From assembly GCF_000223985.1 (NCBI RefSeq), contig NZ_AFWV01000014.1, positions 62,001-126,000 of the forward strand: 64,000 bases of DNA, read 5' to 3'. Origin of the DNA: Thiocapsa marina 5811. Lineage in GTDB: Bacteria; Pseudomonadota; Gammaproteobacteria; Chromatiales; Chromatiaceae. Position numbers and translations under genes: made by a program. Position 1 is the stretch's first letter; every line of letters starts with the position of its first letter. The notes beneath the pieces were generated by a model. That model was not told the origin of the DNA and did no database searches. It saw only the letters and a program-made list of their open reading frames with translations. Shown one piece after another: positions 49,264-58,170 of this stretch.

Positions 49264-50766
49264 CTATTCCTGCGGGGCGTCCGCGAACCAGGGCTCGCGG
49301 GCCTTCATGATCAAGCGGGCCGCACGCTCGCGGTCCATCCCGTCGATATCCAGCAGGTCGTCGACCGACTGCTCGGCGAGATCCTCGACTGTGGCCACGC
49401 CGCGTTCCGCAAGGGCATAGGCCAACGGCTCGTCCATCCCGTCCATGTCCAAGAGATCCGTCGCCGGATCCCGCGTCCCGTCCTCCTCGGTGGCGATGGC
49501 GCGGGTCAACAGCACGTCGTTCGCACGCTCGCGCAGCAACTCGATGGTCTCGTCGTCGAGCTCGTCGATCGCCTGCATCTCGACCAAGGGCACGTACGCC
49601 ACCTCGTCGACCGTACTGAAACCCTCTTCCACCAGGATCGCCGCGAGATTCTCGTCGACACCCAGCTGCTCCATGAAGTTCTGGACCGAGCGAACGGCCT
49701 CCTGCTCGCCCTTGGCCGCCGCGTCCTCCTCGTTCATCACGTTGAGCTCCCAGCCGGTCAGTTGACTGGCAAGGCGCACGTTTTGACCGTTGCGTCCGAT
49801 CGCCTGCGCAAGGTTCTCTTCCTTGACCGCGACATCCATGCTGCGCGCCTCTTCGTCGATGACGATCGAGACGACATCGGCCGGGGACATGGCGTTGATG
49901 ACGTATTGGGCGGGATTGTCGTCCCACAGAATGATATCGACGCGTTCGCCGTTAAGCTCGTTGGAGACGGCCTGCACGCGCGAGCCGCGCATCCCGACAC
50001 AGGCGCCGACGGGATCGATGCGCGGGTCGGTGGTCCGTACGGCGATCTTGGCACGGGAGCCCGGATCGCGCGCCGCACCCAGGATCTGGATCAGCCCCTC
50101 TCCGACCTCCGGTACCTCGAGCTTGAACAGCTCGATCAGCAGCTCCGGGGCGGTTCGACTGACGAACAGCTGCGGCCCCTTGGGCTCGGAGCGGACGTCG
50201 TAGAGATAGCCCCGCAGGCGATCGCCGGGGCGCACCGACTCGCGAGGAATCACATGGTCGCGCGGCACCAGTGCCTCGGCGTTGCTGCCGAGATCCACCA
50301 TGATGGTGCCGCGTTCGGCCTTCTTCACGATGCCGGTCACCAGCTGGCCTTTGCGCTCGCCGAAGGCCTCGACGATCTTCGCACGCTCGGCCTCGCGCAC
50401 CTTCTGCACGATAACCTGCTTGGCGGTCTGGGCCGCGATGCGACCGAACAGCTCGGAGTCGATCTCCTCCTCGATGAAGTCGCCGGGGCCGAGCTCGGGC
50501 TCGAGGATCTGCGCAGCGGACTCGGTAATCTGCCGCGACGGCGCCTCGAGCACACCCTGCTCGGGATCGGGAACGATCTCCCAACGCCGGAAAGAGCGGT
50601 AGTCGCCGGTCTTGCGGTCGATCGCCACGCGCACGTCGATCTCCCCGCCGTGTTTCTTGCGGGTGGCAGACGCCAGTGCGGCCTCGATGGCCTCGAAGAT
50701 GACGCCTTCGGGGACGTCCTTCTCGTTCGAGACCGCCTCCACGACCATTAAGATCTCTTTACTCAT
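49264..50766 (-). CDS. nusA: Transcription termination/antitermination factor NusA
   Basis: 500 residues. The N-terminal RNA-polymerase-binding domain begins [20 protein letters not shown] and is followed by an S1 domain ([20 protein letters not shown]), KH1/KH2 ([38 protein letters not shown]), and two acidic C-terminal repeats ([36 protein letters not shown]) that in E. coli contact the alpha subunit and lambda N. The ATG at 50766 has GAGGTGG upstream. It is the second gene of the operon, 153 bases after rimP and 18 before infB. Confidence 0.98.
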   Translation of the reverse strand: MSKEILMVVEAVSNEKDVPEGVIFEAIEAALASATRKKHGGEIDVRVAIDRKTGDYRSFRRWEIVPDPEQGVLEAPSRQITESAAQILEPELGPGDFIEEEIDSELFGRIAAQTAKQVIVQKVREAERAKIVEAFGERKGQLVTGIVKKAERGTIMVDLGSNAEALVPRDHVIPRESVRPGDRLRGYLYDVRSEPKGPQLFVSRTAPELLIELFKLEVPEVGEGLIQILGAARDPGSRAKIAVRTTDPRIDPVGACVGMRGSRVQAVSNELNGERVDIILWDDNPAQYVINAMSPADVVSIVIDEEARSMDVAVKEENLAQAIGRNGQNVRLASQLTGWELNVMNEEDAAAKGEQEAVRSVQNFMEQLGVDENLAAILVEEGFSTVDEVAYVPLVEMQAIDELDDETIELLRERANDVLLTRAIATEEDGTRDPATDLLDMDGMDEPLAYALAERGVATVEDLAEQSVDDLLDIDGMDRERAARLIMKAREPWFADAPQE

Positions 50767-50919
50767 TCCACCTCATCCGACTCAAAAGATCCGGCTCGCA
50801 ACAGGGTCGTGCCGATACGATCGACAACCGACGTCCGCGTCGACCGAATGCGGCTACGCCGATCCGACATACATCGGCCCGGCATTCCACCGATCCGGCA
50901 CAACGCTGACCCGACGACG

Positions 50920-51378
50920 TCAATAGACGGGGACAAGCCGGGCGATCTCGATCCGATTCACGGGGATCGCCCAAACACGACCGTCTGCCTCGAGGTTCAG
51001 GATGCCCTCTTCGCATCCGCGAAGAATCCCTTCCAGATTGCGTCGCCCTTCGAGCTTTTCGCTCAATCGAACCTTGGCGCGCGAGCCCTGGAACCGCCGA
51101 AAATGCTCGGGAAACACCAGCGGCCGATCCATCCCCGGCGAGGAGACCTCGAGGTCATAGCGCCCCTGAAGGGGGTCTTCGACGTCCAGAACGGCGCTCA
51201 ACTGGTCGCTCACGGCCGCACAATCGTCGAGCCCGATGCCGCGCTCGTGATCGATATAGACCCGCAGCGTAGCCCCGCTCGCGCCGCGCTGAAACAGCTC
51301 GACACCGACAAGCTCGTAGCCCAGAGGTTCGACCACCCCGCGGGCCAATTGGCAGAGACGACTCTCGGCAGGCTCCAT
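50920..51378 (-). CDS. rimP: Ribosome maturation factor RimP
   Basis: 152 residues, first gene of the operon. RimP assists 30S assembly. Visible motifs: CQLARGVVEPLGYELVGVEL, LRVYIDHERGIGLDDCAAVS, VSDQLSAVLDVEDPLQGRYD, LEVSSPGMDRPL. The ATG at 51378 (MEPAESRLCQ) follows AAGGG at six bases; the open frame extends to 51606 without similarity. A terminator-like hairpin stands just ahead of its ribosome site (51397-51418). No tRNA gene precedes it, unlike metY in E. coli. Confidence 0.96.
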   Translation of the reverse strand: MEPAESRLCQLARGVVEPLGYELVGVELFQRGASGATLRVYIDHERGIGLDDCAAVSDQLSAVLDVEDPLQGRYDLEVSSPGMDRPLVFPEHFRRFQGSRAKVRLSEKLEGRRNLEGILRGCEEGILNLEADGRVWAIPVNRIEIARLVPVY

Positions 51379-51396
51379 CGAACGCCCTTCAGAAAC

Positions 51397-51418
51397 AAAA
51401 ATTGGGCCATTGGCCCAA
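51397..51418 (-). terminator. Terminator-like hairpin immediately before rimP
   Basis: On the minus strand TTGGGCC-AAT-GGCCCAA is followed by TTTTTG, a good intrinsic terminator, ending 19 bases before the rimP start codon. It could be an attenuator of the rimP-nusA operon. Confidence 0.7.
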
Positions 51419-51620
51419 CGACTTAAAGAATCCGCCATCAACCCGGCACAATCGAATGCACCGCGACGACGGCCTCGTCGTCGGATGGCCGCTGCACCGG
51501 CGCGATCCCGGACCATGAGAACCGACTTCACGTGCGAGACGCTGGACAGGTGACACCCGGCGGACCACCCTGCGAAGGAGACCGCCGACCTGAAGCTCGG
51601 CAGCAATGAAAGGCCCGAGA

Positions 51621-51645
51621 TAAAAAAACCCCATCGAAGGGGTTC
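51621..51645 (-). terminator. Terminator of the candidate small RNA
   Basis: On the minus strand AACCCC-TTCGAT-GGGGTT is followed by TTTTTTTATC. It is a compact, convincing intrinsic terminator that does not follow any recognised gene. Confidence 0.8.
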
Positions 51646-51700
51646 TTATGAAACGCCGACCTTCTTAAGGTGTTCGTGGGAGACTTCATCCACGAAGCCC
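51621..51700 (-). ncRNA. Candidate small RNA between sprT and rimP
   Basis: A transcript of roughly 75-80 bases is bounded by a strong promoter (51705-51733) and a strong terminator (51621-51645). Its body folds into TTCGTGG/CCACGAA (seven pairs) before the terminator stem. A short frame inside ends with SHEHLKKVGVS and stop but lacks a normal start codon, so I favour an RNA. I do not recognise a known family. Confidence 0.45.
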
Positions 51701-51704
51701 TTGG

Positions 51705-51733
51705 AGTGTATCCCGTTCGACTTTGATCCGCAA
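51705..51733 (-). promoter_or_regulatory. Sigma70-type promoter for the candidate small RNA
   Basis: On the minus strand TTGCGG (51733-51728) and TACACT (51710-51705) are separated by 17 bases, a near-consensus pair. The start would be near 51698. Confidence 0.6.
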
Positions 51734-51945
51734 GGTTGTCGATCGAGAAGAAGAGTCGGCGCGACCTATCGACCGAAGCGACGCGACGAGCGGCGAACCT
51801 CCCGCCCATTGCCAGACCGGCATTATCCGTGCAGTCTCCGAGCGCGGAAAGAACCAACGCGGCGAACCCTCGGGAGCCCGGCGCCTGAATGTCGACCGAC
51901 CACCAGCCAAGCCATCGAGACACGGAATACGACGACGAGGATCCG

Positions 51946-52488
51946 ATGACAGGCAAATCGATCACAGGCGGGACGATGGCGATCCCCGCCGAGCACGCCG
52001 CAGCCCGTACCGGAGCGCTTTTGCGCGAAGCGGAAACCTGGCTGCACCTCGCCATGCCTCAGGTCGAGATCCGATTCGACCTTCGAGGGACCGCGGCAGG
52101 ACAGGCGCGGATGCGAAACGCATCCTCCGCGATCATCCGCTACAACGCGACGCTCTTGGACCTGCACCCGACGGAGTTTATCGCCGAGACCGTGCCGCAT
52201 GAGGTCGCCCATGTCGTTGCGTTCGTGCAACACGGACCGCGTATTCGTCCACACGGCCCGGAATGGCAAGCCGTCATGCATTATTTCGGTGTCGAGCCTT
52301 CACGCTGTCATCGCTACGACGTTTCCCGGCTGCGCACCCGATCCCTGCAACGATTTCTGTACCGGTGCAGCTGCGGCACGCACGAGATCAGCAGCATTCG
52401 TCACAATCGAATCTGCCGACAGGGAACCGTCTATCTCTGTCGCCGCTGCCACCAACCCCTGCGGCACGAGATCGACCTGCGAGGGTAG
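51946..52488 (+). CDS. sprT: SprT-like zinc metalloprotease family protein
   Basis: 180 residues from the ATG at 51946, with GAGG upstream; an earlier in-frame ATG at 51889 is possible. The HExxH zinc site appears in VPHEVAHVVAFVQHGPRIRP, followed by the SprT-type HGPEWQAVMHYFG. The C-terminal zinc ribbon is visible as YRCSCGTHEISS...CRQGTVYLCRRC. SprT/SPRTN relatives include a DNA-protein crosslink protease in eukaryotes; the bacterial role is unclear. The gene is divergent from the candidate small RNA and rimP operon. Confidence 0.9.
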   Translation: MTGKSITGGTMAIPAEHAAARTGALLREAETWLHLAMPQVEIRFDLRGTAAGQARMRNASSAIIRYNATLLDLHPTEFIAETVPHEVAHVVAFVQHGPRIRPHGPEWQAVMHYFGVEPSRCHRYDVSRLRTRSLQRFLYRCSCGTHEISSIRHNRICRQGTVYLCRRCHQPLRHEIDLRG

Positions 52489-52495
52489 AGGACCG

Positions 52496-52606
52496 AAACC
52501 GCGTCCAGGGTGGAACGTGCCGTTTTCATTGTGTATCGGGCTTAAGGATTTTCCCGACCTTTGCGGAGACGGAGACGCGCTTTAAAAATCACTATTTTTG
52601 AGCGCG
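52496..52606 (+). repeat. AAACCGCG-type intergenic repeat, copy A
   Basis: Starts AAACCGCGTCCAGGGTGGAA, then GTTTTCA, GTATCGGGCTTAAGGATTTT, TTGCGGAGACG, and an A/T tail (CTTTAAAAATCACTATTTTT). It matches copy B (55423-55538) over about 75 bases at roughly 80 percent by eye. Confidence 0.7.
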
Positions 52607-52696
52607 AGGCGGACATTCCGCCTCGCGCAGGCCCGCAACCGAGCGACTCATCCGCACGTCCGCTTGAATCCGGATGCGGCGGAGCCTCCGGCAAGG

Positions 52697-53719
52697 CTAT
52701 CGCTGATAAACAGGCGCGCCGTAGCTCGGTCCGAAGGCCGGCCCGTACGCCGGTCCGTAAGCGGGATAACCTGCCGGTGCGGACATCGGGGCGGGCATCT
52801 GCATCTGCTCCCAGTACTCGCGAGCTCTCTGGTCGGCAGCGCGCCGCATGCTTTCATGCTCGGCGATCATGCGCGCACGATACTGAGCGGCACTTTCGCG
52901 GCGACCTTCGAACGCGGGGGCAACGACGGGCGGCGCAGGCACGGCCTCCGCCCGGGCGAACGGCTGGGGCACGACCGGCACCGGCGCAAAACCCGGTGGG
53001 ATCGGTGCAGGCGTCGGTGCTTCGGCCGATGCAGATGCCGTTTCGGCCGTTGACTCGCCTCCCAGCAAAGACTCGGCGAAAACGGTCGCCTCGGCATCTT
53101 TCAGCGGCGGGGCATCCGTCGTCTCGGCGGAAGCGGATTCCACGGCCTGCGCCTGCGGATCAGACTCCGGGGGGAGCGCCCGAGCGGCTGACGTCGCGGG
53201 CAACGGGGCCGAATGACGGTTGAACGCGGAGGCTGCCGGACGCTCTTCCGTGACCTGTGTGGTCGCCGGGCTGGCGACGGCGTCCTGCGGGGCGGCGCTC
53301 ATCTCGACGACGGCCGGCGGTGCATCGGCGGAAGCGCCGGCAACCGGCTCGGCCTCGGCGACCTCGGCAGGCACCGTCTCGGACGCAAGCTCGTCGGCGC
53401 TCTGCGGCTCGGCTGTGCCCGTCAACTCCTTGACCTTTGCAACGACCTGGTTGAAGCCGTCGGTCCCGGCGGCGGTGACGTCCGCGATCACGGTCTCCGC
53501 GGAGGACGTCAAGTCGCCGATCTTGTCTTTGATCTTCTGGAAGCCGTCGGCTTCCATGCTGCTCTCGTCGGTCACCGCGGCCTGTGTCGTATCGGCGGTG
53601 GAGTCACGCTCGGCCGAGCTCAGATACAGGTAACCGAAGGCAATCACGACGGCCCAAAGGGACAACTTGGGGATCCAGCCGAGACCGGAGCGTTTGGGTG
53701 CAGTTTCCTCGGTGGCCAT
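52697..53719 (-). CDS. Membrane-anchored Ala/Pro-rich hypothetical protein, 340 aa
   Basis: Start MATEETAPKRSGLGW at 53719 with AGGAG upstream. One hydrophobic helix at residues about 17-35 (LSLWAVVIAFGYLYL) anchors a long low-complexity region rich in Ala, Glu, Pro and Thr (about 45-260). A helical segment (YRARMIAEHESMRRAADQRA) and a C-terminal tail of repeated YGPAYGPAFGPSYG units follow. Periplasmic placement is likely. No catalytic motif is visible. The GPxYG tail resembles aggregation-prone surface or envelope proteins. No gene follows it in an operon. Confidence 0.65.
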   Translation of the reverse strand: MATEETAPKRSGLGWIPKLSLWAVVIAFGYLYLSSAERDSTADTTQAAVTDESSMEADGFQKIKDKIGDLTSSAETVIADVTAAGTDGFNQVVAKVKELTGTAEPQSADELASETVPAEVAEAEPVAGASADAPPAVVEMSAAPQDAVASPATTQVTEERPAASAFNRHSAPLPATSAARALPPESDPQAQAVESASAETTDAPPLKDAEATVFAESLLGGESTAETASASAEAPTPAPIPPGFAPVPVVPQPFARAEAVPAPPVVAPAFEGRRESAAQYRARMIAEHESMRRAADQRAREYWEQMQMPAPMSAPAGYPAYGPAYGPAFGPSYGAPVYQR

Positions 53720-53869
53720 TTCGGATTCTCCTGAGAAAGCGATAAGTTAAGGGACCGCTATGGTATCAGAGTTTCCTGATGTACTTAAACACCTTGCGCA
53801 TCCGACCGTCGGCCGGGAGCAATCCGGCGCCCCGCGGCCGAGACCCGGCCGAGCGCCTGAACCGACCGG

Positions 53870-54610
53870 TTACCCCGCCGTTGCGACGATCCCGAGCACC
53901 TTGCGCACATGCCCGACACAGGTGCGCAGATGGGACTCGATCTCGGCCATCGTGATCGCCCCCTCGCCCTTACCCGCCGCCCAGTTCACGACGAACGCGA
54001 GGCTCGCGTAGCACAGCCCGAGCTCCCGCGCGATTCCGGCCTCCGGCATTCCGGTCATCCCCACCAGATCGCAGCCGTCGCGCTCGAGTCGGGCGATCTC
54101 GGCAGTCGTCTCCAGACGCGGCCCCTGGGTCGCGGCGTAAACGCCGTCCTCGATCGCCGGGTGTCCGGATTCGGCACAGGCCCGAATCAAGACTCCGCGA
54201 AGCTCTTCGCAGTAGGGCGAGGTCATGTCGACATGATCCAACGCGTCTTGCTCGCCGTCGTAGATGCTGTGCTCGCGCCCGTAGGTGTAATCGATGAGGT
54301 CGTGCGGGACCGCAAGCGCCAGCGGAGCGAAGCGCGCACCGATCCCGCCGACCGCCGCCAGCCCGACGACGCGATCCGCGCCCAAGGCGCGCAGCGCCCA
54401 TAGATTCGCGCGGTAATTGATCCGATGAGGCGGCAGCCGATGGCCTGCGCCGTGACGCGGCAGAAAAAGGATCTCGGCGCCGTCGAGGCGCCCGATCGCG
54501 ACCGGCGCGGAGGTCTCCCCGAAAGGGGTTTCGACGCGCCGCGACGCCTCGATCTCCAAGGCGGGAAAATCAGAAAAACCGGATCCACCGATGATGGCGA
54601 GAAGGCTCAT
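53870..54610 (-). CDS. S-methyl-5'-thioinosine phosphorylase
   Basis: 246 residues of the MTAP/PNP family (LLAIIGGSGFSDFPALEI, FLPRHGAGHRLPPHRINYRA, GVYAATQGPRLETTAEI, GCDLVGMTGMPEAGIARELG). The size and the GGSGF-type phosphate loop match the proteobacterial MTI phosphorylases that split methylthioinosine into hypoxanthine and methylthioribose-1-phosphate. A plain MTA phosphorylase is the alternative. The product hypoxanthine is the substrate of Hpt, encoded 1 kb away on the same strand. Confidence 0.88.
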   Translation of the reverse strand: MSLLAIIGGSGFSDFPALEIEASRRVETPFGETSAPVAIGRLDGAEILFLPRHGAGHRLPPHRINYRANLWALRALGADRVVGLAAVGGIGARFAPLALAVPHDLIDYTYGREHSIYDGEQDALDHVDMTSPYCEELRGVLIRACAESGHPAIEDGVYAATQGPRLETTAEIARLERDGCDLVGMTGMPEAGIARELGLCYASLAFVVNWAAGKGEGAITMAEIESHLRTCVGHVRKVLGIVATAG

Positions 54611-54676
54611 GCGTTTACCAGGTCAGGAGTTGACTCGAAATGGCCGCGCAGTCTAGCGGAGGGTGGCGTAGAAGCC

Positions 54677-54703
54677 AAAAAAAGGCGCCGCAAGGCGCCT
54701 TTT
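54677..54703 (-). terminator. Terminator after the hemerythrin gene
   Basis: On the minus strand GGCGCC-TTGC-GGCGCC with flanking A and T tracts (AAAAGGCGCC...GGCGCCTTTTTTT) forms an intrinsic terminator 50 bases past the hemerythrin stop. It lies upstream of the methylthioinosine phosphorylase gene. Confidence 0.85.
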
Positions 54704-54752
54704 CGGGGATCGTCGAGCGCGTTGACGCCCGACTCTCGGACTGACGGGTGGC

Positions 54753-55229
54753 TTAGACCGACGGATTGAGCGAGCCCGTGTCACCTTTTCGGGATCGATC
54801 GGTGAAGATGCCGATCTCGATCAATTTCGGAAAGAGGACCTGCTCTTCGCGATCGATGCGCTTGTCGACCATATCGAAGATCTCGTGCGTTTCGGCAAGA
54901 AAATCCTCCGTGAAGTTGAAATCGCAGTTCTTCAGCCAGTGCTTGTGGTAATCGTCGAAGGTCTTGCGTAATGGCTTCTCCCCGCTGATGAAGCCCCAGG
55001 CGATCGACTTGACCTTAGGGTCTTCATGGATGAGGAGGGTCGGGTAGAGGCTACGATCCTCGTCGGCGAGGTGGCTGCGCACCTTGGTGCCCAAATCGCA
55101 CAACAGCTCGTAAGCGGTTTTTGCATTCGGGCGAATGCGCAGCTGCTCGGGCGTGAGAAGCGATCTGAGATCCTCGATCATCTGACGCAGCTCGCCATGG
55201 GTGTGGCGGTAGTCTTCCAGGGTCGGCAT
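54753..55229 (-). CDS. Hemerythrin HHE-domain protein
   Basis: 158 residues forming a four-helix bundle. Iron ligands fit the pattern: His in YRHTHGELRQMIED, His/Glu in VRSHLADEDRSLYP, His in DYHKHWLKN and Glu in DREEQVLFPKL. Bacterial HHE proteins bind a di-iron centre and sense or carry O2, NO or iron, which suits a microaerophile or phototroph. It is monocistronic with its own terminator. A regulatory or storage role cannot be chosen from sequence. Confidence 0.85.
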   Translation of the reverse strand: MPTLEDYRHTHGELRQMIEDLRSLLTPEQLRIRPNAKTAYELLCDLGTKVRSHLADEDRSLYPTLLIHEDPKVKSIAWGFISGEKPLRKTFDDYHKHWLKNCDFNFTEDFLAETHEIFDMVDKRIDREEQVLFPKLIEIGIFTDRSRKGDTGSLNPSV

Positions 55230-55422
55230 ACGGCATCCTCCGATTGTTATGGGTTGTGCGGTCGTCGCGGCCCGCAGGACGACGAAACCGCCGCCGCCCC
55301 GGGGAGGACTGCATCACGCTGAAGCAACACTCGGATCAGGATGTATACCAAAGCTCAAAAGGTGTCAAAAAGCGGGCACTTATATTCCCGTTTCAACAAA
55401 TACCCATAAAGCCGCTGCGCAT

Positions 55423-55538
55423 AAACCGCGTCCAGAGTGAAACGCGGCGTTTTCAATTTGTGTCGGGCTCAAGGATTTTTCCGAGCGTTGCGGTGACGTG
55501 GTTTAAAATTTAATATTTTTTAATACTTTAAAACCGCG
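55423..55538 (+). repeat. AAACCGCG-type intergenic repeat, copy B
   Basis: Starts AAACCGCGTCCAGAGTGAAA, then GTTTTCAATTTGTGTCGGGC, TCAAGGATTTTTCCGAGC, GTTGCGGTGACG, GGTTTAAAATTTAATATTTT. It lies in the 382-base gap between the hemerythrin gene and hpt, which otherwise shows nothing. Related pieces occur at 36730, 37536, 52496 and 63961. Confidence 0.7.
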
Positions 55539-55611
55539 CCAGCTCCACACGTCGTCAAATCTCCCGGGGCTGATCCCATCCAAAGACACCGCATATCGCG
55601 CGGGGCGCGGT

Positions 55612-56163
55612 TTAGACGTCCTCGTCCGCCACCGCATAGATCCCGGCGGCGTTTCGAAAGTAGTCCTTGTAGTCGAGCCCGTAACCGTAGAGATAACGGT
55701 CCGCCACCTGCACACCGACGACATCGGCCTCGCAGGCGTGCTCGCGCTCCTTGGACACCAGCACCGCGGTATGCACGCTCGCAGCCCCGTCTTCATGGCA
55801 TGCCTCGACGATTCGATGCAGCGTGATACCCTCGTCGAGGATGTCGTCGAGCACCAGAACATGCTCGCCGCGGATGGCATCCGACGGACGGTAGCGCCAG
55901 ACGATCTCCCCGCCGCTGGTTCGGCCTTGATAGCGACTGGCGTGGACATAGTCGACGCGCAATTGAAACCGCAGCCGAGGAAGCAAGAGACCGGCGACAA
56001 AGACCGCTCCCGTCATGACGCAAAGCACCAGCGGATCCTTTCCGGCGAGACGCTCGGTGATTGCCGCGGCCATCCGGTCGAGCGCCGCATCGATCTCCTC
56101 CGGCGTGACCAGTTGTTGCGCGCGCGCAGCGACGGCGTCGTAGTCGTTCGGGTCGAGCTTCAT
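55612..56163 (-). CDS. hpt: Hypoxanthine-guanine phosphoribosyltransferase
   Basis: 183 residues. The PRPP-binding loop is VLVLDDILDEGITLHRI, and the N-terminal purine/PRPP elements include PLVLCVMTGAVFVAGLLLP. It converts hypoxanthine or guanine and PRPP to IMP or GMP. Its ATG (56163) overlaps the nagZ stop (56160) in an ATGA junction, so the two are translationally coupled. It can use the hypoxanthine made by the phosphorylase at 53870-54610. Confidence 0.93.
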   Translation of the reverse strand: MKLDPNDYDAVAARAQQLVTPEEIDAALDRMAAAITERLAGKDPLVLCVMTGAVFVAGLLLPRLRFQLRVDYVHASRYQGRTSGGEIVWRYRPSDAIRGEHVLVLDDILDEGITLHRIVEACHEDGAASVHTAVLVSKEREHACEADVVGVQVADRYLYGYGLDYKDYFRNAAGIYAVADEDV

Positions 56164-57236
56164 CCAGTTGCCTCCGGGTCGGTCGGGTCAAGGAGCCCCA
56201 GATCGAGCGTCTCGAGCCCCTCGAGAAGAGCCACACACCGCACTGCGCGCTGCCACTCGGGCTGCTCGTGCAGGCGCGCGCGCTCATGCTGACCGCGGCC
56301 GTGCATCCTGAGAAGACGCAGCTCCGCCGCGGGGTCGTGGTGATCGGCGAACGCGTCGAGGACCTCGAGCGCCGCCGGGCGATTGTTGCAGACCAGCAGC
56401 ATATCGCAACCGGCAAGCGAGGCGGCGCGAGCGCGCTCGACCGGGCCACCCTCGGACGCCGCAGCACCCATGCTGAGGTCGTCGCTGAAGATGACCCCCT
56501 GAAAACCAAGCCGGCCGCGCAGGATGTCGCGCAGCCAGATCGGCGAGAAGCCGGCCGGACGACCGTCGACGGCCGGGTACAGGACGTGCGCGGGCATGAT
56601 CCCTTCGAGCGCGTGCGCGATGAGACGCTCGAACGGGATCAAGTCATTCATCAACAAATCGGTATACGGCCTTGGATCGACCGGGAGATCAAGGTGCGAA
56701 TCCACGCTCACACCGCCGTGCCCCGGAAAATGCTTGCCCACGCCGGCCATGCCGGCGCGACGCACCCCGTCGAGCCAGGCGAGCGCGAGATCGCCGACCG
56801 CACGCGCCCGGCTCCCGAAGGCGCGATCGCCGACCACCGGATTCAACCCCCGATCCAAATCGAGCACGGGCGCGAAGCTGAAGTCCACGCCGACCGAGCG
56901 CAACTCCGCGGCCATCAGCCAGGCCACCGACTCGCAACTGGCGCGGGCCTCTCTGGGATGGCGACCGTAGAGCTCCGCAAAGTGGCCCGCCGGCGGCAGC
57001 CGCGTAAACCCCTCGCGAAAGCGCTGCACCCGCCCGCCTTCTTGATCGACGGCAACCAAGAGATGCGGCTCGCGCAGGCCGTGTATCTCGGCGGTCAGCT
57101 CGGCGAGCTGCGCGGGCGAGACGAAATTGCGCGCGAAGAGGATGAGCCCCCCGACCGCGGGATGGCGCAACAGCTCGCGGTCCTCGGCATCGAGCGCCGT
57201 TCCCCCGACATCGAGCATGACGGGACCCAAAGACAT
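56160..57236 (-). CDS. nagZ: Beta-N-acetylhexosaminidase (glycoside hydrolase family 3)
   Basis: 358 residues. NagZ removes GlcNAc from anhydromuropeptides during peptidoglycan recycling in the cytoplasm. The family signature KHFPGHGGVSVDSHLDLP with the flexible-loop His, and the nucleophile Asp in GVIFSDDLSMGAAA, are clear. Substrate residues appear in VAVDQEGGRVQRF. Start MSLGPVMLDVGG at 57236. It is the first gene of a pair with hpt and is divergent from the lipoprotein gene. Confidence 0.95.
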   Translation of the reverse strand: MSLGPVMLDVGGTALDAEDRELLRHPAVGGLILFARNFVSPAQLAELTAEIHGLREPHLLVAVDQEGGRVQRFREGFTRLPPAGHFAELYGRHPREARASCESVAWLMAAELRSVGVDFSFAPVLDLDRGLNPVVGDRAFGSRARAVGDLALAWLDGVRRAGMAGVGKHFPGHGGVSVDSHLDLPVDPRPYTDLLMNDLIPFERLIAHALEGIMPAHVLYPAVDGRPAGFSPIWLRDILRGRLGFQGVIFSDDLSMGAAASEGGPVERARAASLAGCDMLLVCNNRPAALEVLDAFADHHDPAAELRLLRMHGRGQHERARLHEQPEWQRAVRCVALLEGLETLDLGLLDPTDPEATG

Positions 57237-57492
57237 CGACTAGACCTCCGTTCCCGGACAATACCGGCATCGCGACCGGGGGCCGTTGTAACACAGCAAC
57301 AGCCTCGCTCCTAGGGCGATTGCGCCGGAGCTGCGCGGCCCGGCCCCGGACCGCTATCATAGTGCCCGCCAGCGAGCGTCCCCACGCGCCGGCAGGGCCT
57401 CGAGGCAGGTGTTCATCAGGCGCCTGCCGGCCACTGCGCGCGCATCCCCTATCCAATCCAGCCGACGTCCAACCCAGTAGAGGTCTTCGTCT

Positions 57493-58080
57493 ATGTCGTA
57501 CCGCCGCCTTCCGCACCTGCTCGTCGTCCTCTATGCACTCTTCACGGCGAGCTGCGGCTCCAATCCAACCTCCGCGCCTGTCGAGACCGCAACCGGGATC
57601 GGCACCTCCGGGGCGCGAGCGCCGGCAGCGGCCCCGGCACGAGCGCCGTCCAGAGTCCGTGCGACGGCAGACGGCGAGATCTACGACGGCCCCCCTGCGC
57701 TCGCGATCGCTCCGGTCGTCGACGGTCGCGCCGCGGCCTCTCCCGAGGTCTCGCGCTGGTGGATTCAGAAAATCATGGCGGAGGACCTGGACCGCACCGA
57801 CATGTTCGCCGGCGTCATCGCGCTCGAGCATGCCTCCGAGGCCCACGAGGGAGGTGTGCTCGTCCAACCGGCCCTGACCGGATTGACCTGGACCCGTCCG
57901 GATCAGCGCAGCGGGACCATCGCCATGCGGATCCGCGCCAGCGACACCGTCACCGGCCGTGTACGCCTGGACCGTGTCTATACTGCCTCTTGCAGCAACT
58001 GCAGGGTATCGCCGGGCCAACCCGCCGTCGCGGGCCCCTTGGGCGTGTTGATGCAGGACGTGGCGAAGGATCTTCGCTAG
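57493..58080 (+). CDS. Predicted lipoprotein of unknown function, 195 aa
   Basis: The signal peptide ends in a lipobox: hydrophobic LLVVLYALFTAS then Cys at about residue 21. The mature part has an Ala/Pro-rich spacer followed by PPALAIAPVVDGRAA and a globular domain with MRIRASDTVTGRVRLDRVYT and a CSNC pair near the end. No known family is recognised. It is convergent with the PDZ protein gene and divergent from nagZ. An outer-membrane location is likely from the lipobox. Confidence 0.7.
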   Translation: MSYRRLPHLLVVLYALFTASCGSNPTSAPVETATGIGTSGARAPAAAPARAPSRVRATADGEIYDGPPALAIAPVVDGRAAASPEVSRWWIQKIMAEDLDRTDMFAGVIALEHASEAHEGGVLVQPALTGLTWTRPDQRSGTIAMRIRASDTVTGRVRLDRVYTASCSNCRVSPGQPAVAGPLGVLMQDVAKDLR

Positions 58081-58170
58081 CGCAGGGGCCGGGACGTTTC
58101 GCGAACCGCTCGTTCCCGAGACGCCACTACGGAACGACTCGACGCAACCGCAAGCTCGGCTTGCCCGGGC

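Noticed and set aside
51420-51620. Possible tRNA gene before rimP, as in E. coli metY
   Set aside because: No cloverleaf, T-loop (GTTCGA) or acceptor pairing could be found on either strand.
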